From: Bacteroidota bacterium
GTDB taxonomy: Bacteria; Bacteroidota; Bacteroidia; Chitinophagales; Chitinophagaceae
NCBI GenBank assembly: GCA_021824855.1
Contig: JAKAJX010000134.1
Coordinates: 1-7,603, forward strand
Length of the DNA: 7,603 nucleotides
Direction of reading: 5' to 3'
Below are positions 1 to 6,537 of the stretch, one piece after another. Numbering within the stretch: position 1 is the first letter of the stretch; each line of letters opens with the position of its first letter. The notes under the pieces are model-generated. The model was not told where the DNA came from. It saw only the letters and a list, made by a program, of their open reading frames with translations, and did no database searches. A program made the position numbers and the translations under genes.

Positions 1-324
1 ATGATTTAAAAAATAATTGCCATACTTTGTAAATGATTTTGCCATTTGCATGGCGTTAGAAAAGTCTTTCTCATGGTAATTTCCTACCAATCCTAATTGT
101 TGAGCAAATGTTGGTGTGTATAAATACGTAATTCCATATTTTCTTCTATACGGCAAAGCCATTACTGCATCGTAGTTGTTAATAATAATTCCTTTCCAAT
201 TATCTGTAATGGTGTTTAAAAAAAAGTAAGTAGAATAAATTAATCCTTTGTGTTTATTTACACATGCATCCCATTTAGCAGCATCTATTTTATCAGAAGT
301 AAGTATAATTGCCTCTTCTTGCAT
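1..324 (-). CDS. FemAB/GNAT-like protein, N-terminal part (runs off window)
   Basis: An open frame of 108 codons runs from an ATG at 324 to the window edge with no stop; the rest of the gene lies outside. It starts MQEEAIILTS. A stretch around residues 41-80 reads DNWKGIIINNYDAVMALPYR, then KYGITYLYTPTFAQQLG. That pattern (tryptophan, 'gli..dy.avmpLpyrkK.gi.ylyqP.f.qqlG') is what I recall from Bacteroidota proteins annotated as GNAT or FemAB-like acyltransferases, which carry two GNAT folds and often sit in surface-polysaccharide clusters. No catalytic residues can be judged from this fragment. The start is 20 bp downstream of the sugar transferase stop on the same strand, so the two are probably cotranscribed. 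The presence of the gene is fairly sure; the family assignment is tentative and the substrate unknown. Confidence 0.7.
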   Translation of the reverse strand, partial: MQEEAIILTSDKIDAAKWDACVNKHKGLIYSTYFFLNTITDNWKGIIINNYDAVMALPYRRKYGITYLYTPTFAQQLGLVGNYHEKDFSNAMQMAKSFTKYGNYFLNH

Positions 325-344
325 ACTGCAAGTTAAATATACAT

Positions 345-923
345 TTACATTTTTCCTGAAATTACCAATTGCAATGATTTGAAAATTATTTTAGAATCGG
401 TTAGTAAAGATGGTTGATTTAAATATTCTAAATCGTATTGCATTCTGGTAATCATTTCTTCCACTGATGATGCATAGCCAAATTTAATCATTCCCATAGA
501 AGTTAAGCCGGGCTTTGTTTGTAAAAGAATATTGTATTCGGGTGATTGATGAATAATTTGTTGGATATAGTATTTACGTTCGGGTCTTGGGCCCACTAAG
601 CTCATATCACCTTTAATAATATTCCAAAGTTGTGGTAATTCATCCATTTTCCATCTTCTCATAAATTTTCCCCAAGTGGTAATTCTCGGATCATTTTTGT
701 ACGATAATTCAGGACCATTTATTTCGGCATGTGAATACATGCTTCTAAATTTATAAATAATAAACTTTTTAGCGTTTAGTCCAATTCTTTCTTGCTGATA
801 AATGATATTTCCTTTTGAAGATATTTTTGTGATAAAGGCAATAAGTAATAAAATGGGAAATAATGCTATTGCTGCTATGGAAGCAAATAATATATCTAAC
901 AATCTTTTTATTCCCTGGTTCAT
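345..923 (-). CDS. Small monotopic phosphoglycosyl transferase (bacterial sugar transferase family)
   Basis: Transfers a sugar-1-phosphate from a nucleotide sugar to undecaprenyl phosphate at the inner membrane, starting a glycan on its lipid carrier (family knowledge, PF02397, PglC/WcaJ-C type). Seen with the ATG at 923 as residue 1 (192 aa): KRLLDI at 6-11; one hydrophobic segment at about 11-32 with Pro23, as expected of a re-entrant membrane helix; an ERIG/YKFRSM stretch; the catalytic Asp-Glu pair at 94-95 in MDELPQLWN; and VGPRPE at 110-115. The length fits the minimal catalytic family without WcaJ's extra transmembrane domain. The frame also has an upstream TTG at 959, which would add 12 residues and overlap the preceding gene by 8 bp. 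The ATG is preferred because it leaves a normal 28-bp gap and starts just before the conserved KR-LLDI. The sugar cannot be read from sequence. Confidence 0.93.
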   Translation of the reverse strand: MNQGIKRLLDILFASIAAIALFPILLLIAFITKISSKGNIIYQQERIGLNAKKFIIYKFRSMYSHAEINGPELSYKNDPRITTWGKFMRRWKMDELPQLWNIIKGDMSLVGPRPERKYYIQQIIHQSPEYNILLQTKPGLTSMGMIKFGYASSVEEMITRMQYDLEYLNQPSLLTDSKIIFKSLQLVISGKM

Positions 924-951
924 TAAAAAAAAACTTTGTACATCTATCTTC

Positions 952-1926
952 TTAAACAAGAATATTTGTATTATTTATTTTGGTAAGAATTTGGTGAGCA
1001 ATTTCCATAGCCAATAAACCATCTATTTCACTTACAGCTGTAGAAGTATTGTTGTTAATAGCATTTACAAAGCTTTGTAACTCGGCTTTAATGGCATTGG
1101 TTTGAGGAATTTCGGGGTTAGATACTGCAATAGTTTTTTTACCATTTGGCGTTTCCAAATCAAATGAAAATACGTTGGTATCTTCCGGTTGCTTTAGTTT
1201 AATGATTTCGGTTTTCTTCTGTAAAAAATCAATTCCAATATAAGCATCCTTTTGAAACAATCTTATTTTTCGCATTTTCTTCATACTAATTCTACTGCTG
1301 GTTAAATTAGCAACACAGCCATTATGAAATTCAATTCGCACATTGGCAATATCGGGCGTATCTGTCATTACGGCAACACCACTTGCCGAAATTTGCTTCA
1401 CATTACTTTTTACTATGCTTAAAATAATATCTATATCATGAATCATTAGGTCTAAAATTACACTTACCTCTGTTCCTCTTGGATTGAATTGTGCCAAGCG
1501 ATGTACTTCAATAAACATTGGATTAAGGTTGATATCTTTAATTGCAAGGTAAGCGGGATTAAATCTTTCAACATGACCTACTTGGCATTTTACATTTGCT
1601 TCTCGAACCATATTCACCAATTCTTTCGCTTCGGCAATGGTATTGGTTAAAGGTTTTTCTATAAAAATGTGTTTGCCTTGTCTTATAGCAGCCATTGCAA
1701 TTGAAAAATGCTGATCTGTTGGAACCACTATATCTATAATATCGCAGGCATCAATAAGTTTATCTTCATCCATAAAACGTTTAATACCATATTCCGATAC
1801 AACTTGTTTGGCTGCTTCATTATTCGGGTCGAAAAAGCCAATCACTTTTACATCTTCTATTTCTTTCCAATTATTTAAATGGAACCTTCCTAAATGTCCA
1901 ACTCCAAAAACACCAACTTTAAGCAT
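952..1926 (-). CDS. Gfo/Idh/MocA family NAD(P)-dependent oxidoreductase
   Basis: A 324-aa cytoplasmic dehydrogenase of the Gfo/Idh/MocA family, which oxidises or reduces a sugar hydroxyl or keto group. Seen: an N-terminal Rossmann fold with GVGHLG at 8-13 and an acidic strand end at FFD (31-33); the family EKP motif at 90-92, whose Lys91 is the usual catalytic lysine; and DLMIHDIDIIL at 159-169, holding the Asp/His pair near the active site. The VGHVERFNPAY stretch at 116-126 resembles what I recall from UDP-N-acetylglucosamine 3-dehydrogenase-type members (GnnA-like), so a nucleotide-sugar substrate is a reasonable inference. The glycosyltransferase directly downstream fits that role. The start is ATG at 1926, immediately ahead of the Rossmann strand. 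Its stop is 28 bp before the preferred start of the sugar transferase, suggesting one operon. Family call is firm; the substrate is not. Confidence 0.93.
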   Translation of the reverse strand: MLKVGVFGVGHLGRFHLNNWKEIEDVKVIGFFDPNNEAAKQVVSEYGIKRFMDEDKLIDACDIIDIVVPTDQHFSIAMAAIRQGKHIFIEKPLTNTIAEAKELVNMVREANVKCQVGHVERFNPAYLAIKDINLNPMFIEVHRLAQFNPRGTEVSVILDLMIHDIDIILSIVKSNVKQISASGVAVMTDTPDIANVRIEFHNGCVANLTSSRISMKKMRKIRLFQKDAYIGIDFLQKKTEIIKLKQPEDTNVFSFDLETPNGKKTIAVSNPEIPQTNAIKAELQSFVNAINNNTSTAVSEIDGLLAMEIAHQILTKINNTNILV

Positions 1927-1932
1927 AAAAAA

Positions 1933-1975
1933 AATATTTATGCGGTAAAGATAAATATTCGCCCATGCTAATAAA
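1933..1975 (-). promoter_or_regulatory. Weak candidate promoter and AT-rich inverted repeat upstream of the oxidoreductase
   Basis: On the minus strand TATCTTTA (1953 to 1946) matches 7 of 8 positions of the Bacteroidota -7 box TAnnTTTG. A T-run (TTT at 1975-1973) lies 19 bp further upstream where -33 is expected, but lacks the G. A perfect 8-bp inverted repeat, AATATTTA (1933-1940) and TAAATATT (1952-1959), overlaps the -7 box and could be an operator or merely AT-rich chance. This would start the oxidoreductase/sugar transferase transcript about 15-20 nt before its ATG. Low confidence. Confidence 0.25.
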
Positions 1976-1990
1976 AAGTGAATGTGCAGA

Positions 1991-2034
1991 TGTGGATAAA
2001 CGTATAGGGTTTAAGCAAATTATGTTGTGGATTA
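1991..2034 (+). other. Two DnaA-box-like 9-mers in the same orientation
   Basis: TGTGGATAA at 1991-1999 is the exact reverse complement of the consensus DnaA box TTATCCACA. TGTGGATTA at 2026-2034 differs from it at one position and overlaps the stop codon of the siroheme synthase/permease fusion. Both have the same orientation and their starts are 35 bp apart. The sites are seen directly; binding is inference. No dnaA, dnaN or dense box cluster is nearby, so this is not called an origin. Confidence 0.4.
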
Positions 2035-3576
2035 GATAATGTAAAGCGATTTTAAGATAATTCTTAAACTAATACCTATTACTAATAACCCTACTGCTAT
2101 AAACATTCCTTTGGTAGGCAATTTCCCCGTAAGTCTTGCTGCCATTGGTGCTGCAATTACACCACCTATTATTAGTCCAATGATAATAGGCCATTGGCTA
2201 ATACCGATGAATGTGAAGAAAGTAAATGCACTGGCAACCGTAATACAAAATTTTGCAGCTACTGAAGTTCCAACGGCATAACGTGGTAGCCGGCCTTTTG
2301 ATATGATGGTGCTGGTAACTAAAGGTCCCCATCCGCCACCGCCCACCGAGTCTATAAAACCGCCAAATGCACCTAACCATCCAACATATTTTAATTTTTT
2401 TGGTTTTATTTTATTCGAGATAAATGCTTTTCCAAGAATATTTATACCAAGAAATAACGTATAAAATGCAATGGCCGGTTTTAAAAAATAGTCGTATTTA
2501 TTGCCAAACTTTATTAAAAATAATGCCCCCAGAATTGCAGTAATTATACCAGGAATGGCTAATGTTTTAAATAGTTTTTTATTGATATTTCGAAAGCGAA
2601 AATGACTGATAGTGGATGCTGCCGAACCAAACATTTCTGAAGTGTGAACACTGCTTGAAATAATTGGAATACTTAAATTCATTGATAATAAAACTGAAGT
2701 GCAAATTACGCCATATCCCATACCCATACTTCCTGCAATCATTTCTACACCAAAGCCTACTAATATCATCCAGTAGAAGCGATTATCAATTTGTGCAAGA
2801 AAACTTTTTGATTGCATAAATGTTTTTTCAACAGGAATAACCAGTGATAAAATAAATCCTGCTATAATTGAAATGATAGCTATAATAAACCAAATTGTAA
2901 TTTTTTTATTCAATTTATTTTTCTCCGAAATTGTTATAGTATATTTTGTTGAAAGCACTTTAGTTATTTCGTTAAGTGCAGTTACTTTTGATTCAAAGTT
3001 TCCTTTAAGCCTATTTCTTATAATATTTAAGTTATTTAAAACTTCATTTAATTCGTTGGGTAATGTGTCATTAAAAATTTCTTTTAACCTTTTAGCAAGT
3101 GTTGGAGATTTGCCGTTAGTAGAAATACCAATTTTCAAGTTGCCTTTTTGTACAATTGCACCTAAATAAAAATCGCATAAATCGGGTGTATCAGCAACAT
3201 TTACTAAAATGTTTTTTGCCGATGCTTCTTTTTTAATTATTGCAGAAAGCGAAATATTATTAACAGCAACAAGTAGTATGTTGGTGTTATTTAAATCACT
3301 TGTATCATAAGCTTTTTGATGAATAGTGATAGTTGCATATTCATTTGCTAATTGCCATATTTCTTTTTTAATTTCAATAGCAACAAGGGTAATAGTTGTT
3401 TTCGGTGAATTTTGTAAAACGGCTTTTAATTTTTCCAATGCAATATTTCCGCCACCAACAATTAATAATTTACATTCTTCCAACTTTAAAAAAATAGGGA
3501 AGAGTGTATTTGTTTCTTCTTTATTTATTTTTAACGATGTGTCGGTGTTGGTAGTATTGTGTTCTGATAATTTCAT
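2032..3576 (-). CDS. Siroheme synthase (CysG N-terminal/Met8-like) fused to TauE/SafE (TSUP) permease
   Basis: A 514-aa two-part protein. Residues about 22-215 match the precorrin-2 dehydrogenase/sirohydrochlorin ferrochelatase module that makes siroheme: NAD-binding GGGNIALEKL at 41-50, the NVADTPDLCDF stretch at 126-136 with Asp129 aligning with the catalytic Asp of Met8p/CysG, and ISTNGKSPTLAKRLKEIF at 151-168. Residues about 227-514 are a TSUP membrane domain with roughly eight hydrophobic segments and both family repeat signatures, EMIAGSMGMGYG at 278-289 and GGFIDSVGGGGWGP at 405-418. TSUP proteins move sulfite, sulfonates or other anions. There is no methyltransferase (CysG-A) domain, so uroporphyrinogen methylation must come from another gene. 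The start is ATG at 3576, overlapping the DUF2490 stop by one base (TAATG). No frameshift or stop lies between the halves, so the fusion is genuine as sequenced. With sulfite reductase opposite, a sulfur role is likely, but transport direction and substrate are unknown. Confidence 0.95.
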   Translation of the reverse strand: MKLSEHNTTNTDTSLKINKEETNTLFPIFLKLEECKLLIVGGGNIALEKLKAVLQNSPKTTITLVAIEIKKEIWQLANEYATITIHQKAYDTSDLNNTNILLVAVNNISLSAIIKKEASAKNILVNVADTPDLCDFYLGAIVQKGNLKIGISTNGKSPTLAKRLKEIFNDTLPNELNEVLNNLNIIRNRLKGNFESKVTALNEITKVLSTKYTITISEKNKLNKKITIWFIIAIISIIAGFILSLVIPVEKTFMQSKSFLAQIDNRFYWMILVGFGVEMIAGSMGMGYGVICTSVLLSMNLSIPIISSSVHTSEMFGSAASTISHFRFRNINKKLFKTLAIPGIITAILGALFLIKFGNKYDYFLKPAIAFYTLFLGINILGKAFISNKIKPKKLKYVGWLGAFGGFIDSVGGGGWGPLVTSTIISKGRLPRYAVGTSVAAKFCITVASAFTFFTFIGISQWPIIIGLIIGGVIAAPMAARLTGKLPTKGMFIAVGLLVIGISLRIILKSLYII

Positions 3577-4250
3577 TAATTATAAATGTGCATTAAATTT
3601 ACTCTAACTGTTGGTTGCATTGTGTTTGAGCTAAATTGCCACCAGCTCATCAATATAAATTGTGCATTTAGATTATTAGCGATACTTAGTTCAATTCCAA
3701 TAGAAGTTCTGTTCTGATCCCATGCATTTGTTTCATTGTTAAATTGCCATAGCAACTCGTTTGAAGTTAGTAATTTTATTTTTGTATTTACATTTGTAAC
3801 ATATTCAATTTTATGTCGTAATCTAAAAAAAGCAGAGGTTGAATTTGAAAAAAATCTTTCTTCTATTCTAAATCTATTCGTGAGAAAACTGTTATTGAAG
3901 CCAAAGCCCGATTTTATTTCTTGCCATAATCTCAACTCATTATTGTTATTGTATATTTTGGCATCTTTATCAAAACTTTGTTGATTGAAGTAGGCAATGC
4001 CATTAATTAAATAGGTTTTTTTGTTTAGCTTAAATGCTAACCCTGTTCTGCCTTCTTTTAAATCAATTCCTTGTTGAATATGCCTTGCTTGAAAATCGGA
4101 AAGTAGTAAGAATTTCGAGTTTAATTTTATTTCACTAAAATAGCCAATCCAAATACTTGGATTATTTGAAATTATTTCCTGTGAATAGCTTTTAATATAC
4201 ATTGTTAAAATAAAAAAATTAAACAGTAATAATATTTTAGGTCTCTTCAT
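3576..4250 (-). CDS. Secreted DUF2490 protein, predicted outer-membrane beta-barrel
   Basis: A 224-aa protein resembling DUF2490 (PF10677). Residues 1-23 form a signal peptide: KRPK, a hydrophobic core at about 6-19, then SYS before Gln24, a common Bacteroidota cleavage pattern. The mature part starts with a SIWIGYFSEIKLNSK strand. It continues with alternating amphipathic stretches and family-like motifs RFRIEERF, FRLRHKIEY and NRTSIGIELS, ending in an aromatic-rich strand, which suggests a small outer-membrane barrel. The biochemical function is unknown. The ATG at 4250 is chosen; the TTG one codon upstream (4253) would add one residue. The stop overlaps the ATG of the siroheme synthase/permease fusion by one base, so the two are translationally coupled. 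That coupling, and the divergent sulfite reductase, link it to sulfur-anion handling by inference only. Confidence 0.88.
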   Translation of the reverse strand: MKRPKILLLFNFFILTMYIKSYSQEIISNNPSIWIGYFSEIKLNSKFLLLSDFQARHIQQGIDLKEGRTGLAFKLNKKTYLINGIAYFNQQSFDKDAKIYNNNNELRLWQEIKSGFGFNNSFLTNRFRIEERFFSNSTSAFFRLRHKIEYVTNVNTKIKLLTSNELLWQFNNETNAWDQNRTSIGIELSIANNLNAQFILMSWWQFSSNTMQPTVRVNLMHIYN

Positions 4251-4305
4251 CAAATGCTTGTGGCTATTATTTATTCTGCGAAATAACGAAAAGTCTATTA
4301 AATAT

Positions 4306-4314
4306 GTAGGAAAT
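4306..4314 (+). promoter_or_regulatory. GTAGGAA motif, distal copy in divergent spacer
   Basis: GTAGGAAAT at 4306-4314, preceded by TCTATTAAATAT. The same GTAGGAA core recurs at 4393-4399, 87 bp away in the same orientation. The setting of TA-rich sequence before GTAGG recalls half-sites of Rrf2-family regulators such as IscR. This is resemblance only, and the match is short. Confidence 0.2.
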
Positions 4315-4344
4315 ATTTTTTCTAAAAATTATTAGTAAATAAAA

Positions 4345-4375
4345 TTGGTAGACTATTGTCTAACACATACATTTG
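4345..4375 (+). promoter_or_regulatory. Bacteroidota-type promoter for the sulfite reductase
   Basis: TTG at 4345-4347 and TACATTTG at 4368-4375 are separated by 20 bp. The second is a perfect TAnnTTTG -7 box and the first fits the -33 element of the Bacteroidota primary sigma factor. Transcription would begin near 4380-4384, giving a leader of about 50 nt before the ATG at 4435. No Shine-Dalgarno sequence is present in that leader; the A/T-rich stretch before the ATG is normal for the phylum. Confidence 0.75.
4349..4362. promoter_or_regulatory. Palindromic candidate operator TAGAC-TATT-GTCTA
   Basis: A perfect inverted repeat, TAGAC (4349-4353), spacer TATT, GTCTA (4358-4362), lies wholly between the -33 and -7 boxes of the reductase promoter. 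A dimeric repressor bound here would block RNA polymerase. The regulator is not in the window. An Rrf2- or Crp/Fnr-type sulfur regulator is possible, but I cannot name one from the motif. Confidence 0.5.
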
Positions 4376-4392
4376 CATAGTTCACTTAATTA

Positions 4393-4400
4393 GTAGGAAT
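4393..4400 (+). promoter_or_regulatory. GTAGGAA motif, proximal copy in the reductase leader
   Basis: GTAGGAAT at 4393-4400 sits in AATTAGTAGGAATT, which resembles the IscR-type half-site AATTTAGTAGG. It falls a few bases downstream of the inferred transcription start, where a bound repressor or an RNA-level regulator could act. The core is shared with 4306-4314. Weak evidence. Confidence 0.25.
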
Positions 4401-4434
4401 TTAAAAACTATTTATTAATTCTTAAGTTATTATA

Positions 4435-6537
4435 ATGAAAAGTTTCCGTTCAGAATTTGAGAATCCTTTAGTACAAAAGGATATTATTGAACTTGAAAAA
4501 AAAATTAAAGATTTTAAAGAAGGTACAATATCTGAAGAAAAATTTCGTAGCCTTCGCTTGGCAAGAGGTGTTTATGGTCAGCGGCAGCAAGGGGTTCAAA
4601 TGGTTCGTATCAAATTGCCTTATGGTAAAATGACTTTTGCACAATGGAAAAGAATTGCCGATGTTTCTGATGAATTTTCTACCGGTAATCTTCATTTAAC
4701 TACAAGGCAAGATATTCAAATTCATTTTGTAAGTCTTGATCGTACACCTGAATTATGGAGTTTATTAGAGCAAGATCAAATAACCATTCGAGAAGCTTGC
4801 GGTAATACGGTTAGAAATGTTACTGCATCTGATATGGCAGGAATTGATAGTGATGAGCCGTTTGATGTTACGCCGTATGCTCATGCTATTTTCGAATACT
4901 TTTTACGTAAACCTGTTGGTCAGGAAATGGGTCGTAAATTTAAAATTGCTGTATCAAGCAGTGAAAAAGATACTGCATTGGTTTTTATGCATGATCTTGG
5001 TATTATTCCTCGCATCAAAGAAATAGATGGTAAGCATGTTCGCGGTTTTAAAGTGGTAATTGGCGGAGGATTAGGTGCACAACCATTTTTGGCTAAAACT
5101 ACTCATGAATTTTTAGAAGAAGATTTGTTATTGCCTTATATCGAATCTGTGTTGCGTGTATTCGATCGTCATGGCGAACGTAACAGTCGGCATAAAGCAA
5201 GAATTAAATTTTTAATTCAACAAATTGGTATAGATGCTTTTAATGAATTGGTTGCTGCTGAACATAAAGCCATCACCGATAAAAAAGTAATTATCGATAC
5301 AAAACGATTCGAAAATATTTCTTTGCCATCAGGAATTTTGCCAAATGAAAACAATCAAATTAATAATCCATTGAATTTTGAAATTTGGAAAAATACCAAT
5401 GTAAAAAAACAAAAACAAGAAGGTTATTATGTAGTTTACGTAAGAGTTCCCAATGGAAATATTAGCACAGAAGTAAGTAGAAGATTAATAGAAAAATTGC
5501 AATCGGTTATTGCCGATGATGTTCGTGTAACCATTTCACAAAACTTGCAATTTCGTTTTATTAAAGCCGAGCATCTCGAATATGTGTATAGTGTGTTAGA
5601 GGCTGAAAACCTTGCTGCAGCAGGTTTTGGAAGTGCTGCAGATATAGTTTCTTGCCCTGGTACCGATACTTGTAATCTCGGCATTTCGAGTAGTACAGGA
5701 TTAAGTACTGTGCTTTCTCGGTTAATTGAAGATGAATTTACCGAATTGTTGGAAGATGAAAATATTGCCATTCGCATCAGCGGCTGTATGAATTCTTGTG
5801 GCCAACATGGTATTGCCGGAATTGGTTTTCATGGTAGTTCTATGAAAGTAGATGGTAAGGTTATTCCTGCTGTGCAAGTATTAATTGGTGGTGGAAATTT
5901 AGGTGGAGGAGAAGGTCGTGTTGCCAATAAAGTAATTAAGCTGGCTAGTAAACGTGCACCCGATGCTGTGCGTGTTTTATTGAATGATTATAAAGCCAAT
6001 CAACAAAACGAAACGTATCTTGAATATACATTTAATAAAGGCGAAAAATATTTTTACGATCTTTTAAAGCCATTAGCCGATACAACAAGTTTAGTTGCTG
6101 AAGATTTTATTGATTGGGGACAAGCCGAAAAATTTGCAACTGCCATTGGTGTTGGCGAATGTGCAGGTGTGATGATTGATTTGGTTGCTACATTAATTTT
6201 TGAAGCCGATGAAAAAATTGCTATGGCCGACGAAAGTATTGCCAATAAAGCGTTTGCCGATGGTATTTATCAATCTTATGCGGCATTTATTAATGCAGCA
6301 AAAGCGTTGTTGTTAAATCATAGTGTGCAGTGCAATACGCAGATTGGAATATTAAATGACTTTGATAAAAATTTTACCGGCAAAGGATTGTACACCAATC
6401 ATGCTAATTTTAAAGAATTGGTTTTGCAAATAAATCAAAACGAACCAACCGAAGAATTTGCCCAAAAATATTTGGAACAAGCAAAAGATTTTATTGCATT
6501 TGCTTCAGCGTTTAAAGAAAGTAATATTGTAAATTAA
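4435..6537 (+). CDS. Siroheme/4Fe-4S sulfite (or nitrite) reductase with C-terminal HEPN-like domain
   Basis: Catalyses six-electron reduction of sulfite to sulfide (or nitrite to ammonia) in the cytoplasm. It has two ferredoxin-like/catalytic repeats, about 45-280 and 325-535. The cluster-siroheme cysteines are Cys407 and Cys413 (CPGTDTC) and Cys451 and Cys455 (SGCMNSCGQHG), Cys455 being the likely bridging ligand. Anion-binding basic residues known from E. coli CysI have apparent counterparts: Arg58 (MVRIKLP), Arg127 (NTVRNV), and Lys168 and Lys170 (GRKFKIA). Arg91 lies in LTTRQDIQIH. No flavin domain is present, so ferredoxin is the probable donor. Residues about 545-700 form an extra helical tail resembling HEPN domains (GIYQSYAAFINAAKALLL) and contain no arginine, so the Rx4-6H RNase motif is absent. 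Sulfite is preferred over nitrite because siroheme synthase, a TSUP permease and cysM surround it; sequence alone cannot separate them. The start is ATG at 4435 without a ribosome binding site. Confidence 0.95.
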   Translation: MKSFRSEFENPLVQKDIIELEKKIKDFKEGTISEEKFRSLRLARGVYGQRQQGVQMVRIKLPYGKMTFAQWKRIADVSDEFSTGNLHLTTRQDIQIHFVSLDRTPELWSLLEQDQITIREACGNTVRNVTASDMAGIDSDEPFDVTPYAHAIFEYFLRKPVGQEMGRKFKIAVSSSEKDTALVFMHDLGIIPRIKEIDGKHVRGFKVVIGGGLGAQPFLAKTTHEFLEEDLLLPYIESVLRVFDRHGERNSRHKARIKFLIQQIGIDAFNELVAAEHKAITDKKVIIDTKRFENISLPSGILPNENNQINNPLNFEIWKNTNVKKQKQEGYYVVYVRVPNGNISTEVSRRLIEKLQSVIADDVRVTISQNLQFRFIKAEHLEYVYSVLEAENLAAAGFGSAADIVSCPGTDTCNLGISSSTGLSTVLSRLIEDEFTELLEDENIAIRISGCMNSCGQHGIAGIGFHGSSMKVDGKVIPAVQVLIGGGNLGGGEGRVANKVIKLASKRAPDAVRVLLNDYKANQQNETYLEYTFNKGEKYFYDLLKPLADTTSLVAEDFIDWGQAEKFATAIGVGECAGVMIDLVATLIFEADEKIAMADESIANKAFADGIYQSYAAFINAAKALLLNHSVQCNTQIGILNDFDKNFTGKGLYTNHANFKELVLQINQNEPTEEFAQKYLEQAKDFIAFASAFKESNIVN

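Noticed and set aside
924..959. TTG start giving a 12-residue longer sugar transferase
   Set aside because: TTG starts are uncommon in this phylum, and the ATG at 923 sits just before the conserved KRLLDI with a normal gap to the upstream gene.
802..1017. Plus-strand frame across the sugar transferase/oxidoreductase junction
   Set aside because: It covers the 3' and 5' ends of two well-supported minus-strand genes and has no recognisable content.
1991..2034. Replication origin
   Set aside because: Only two DnaA-box-like sites are seen, with no dnaA/dnaN neighbourhood, no dense box cluster and no clear unwinding region.
2198..2380. Minus-strand 60-residue frame inside the permease domain
   Set aside because: A shadow frame within a well-conserved TSUP coding region, with no recognisable features.
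2873..3607. Two plus-strand open frames (2873-3169 and 3326-3607) opposite the siroheme synthase domain
   Set aside because: They are antisense to a gene with clear motifs, with low-complexity Phe/Ile/Leu/Ser-rich translations expected from the complement of AT-rich coding DNA.
4376..4434. Riboswitch in the reductase leader
   Set aside because: The predicted leader is only about 50 nt, AT-rich, and shows no stems or conserved cores of SAM or other sulfur-related riboswitches.
5436..5777. 113-residue minus-strand frame opposite the reductase catalytic cysteines
   Set aside because: It is antisense to the most conserved part of the reductase; its Ser/Thr/Asn-rich translation has no domain character.
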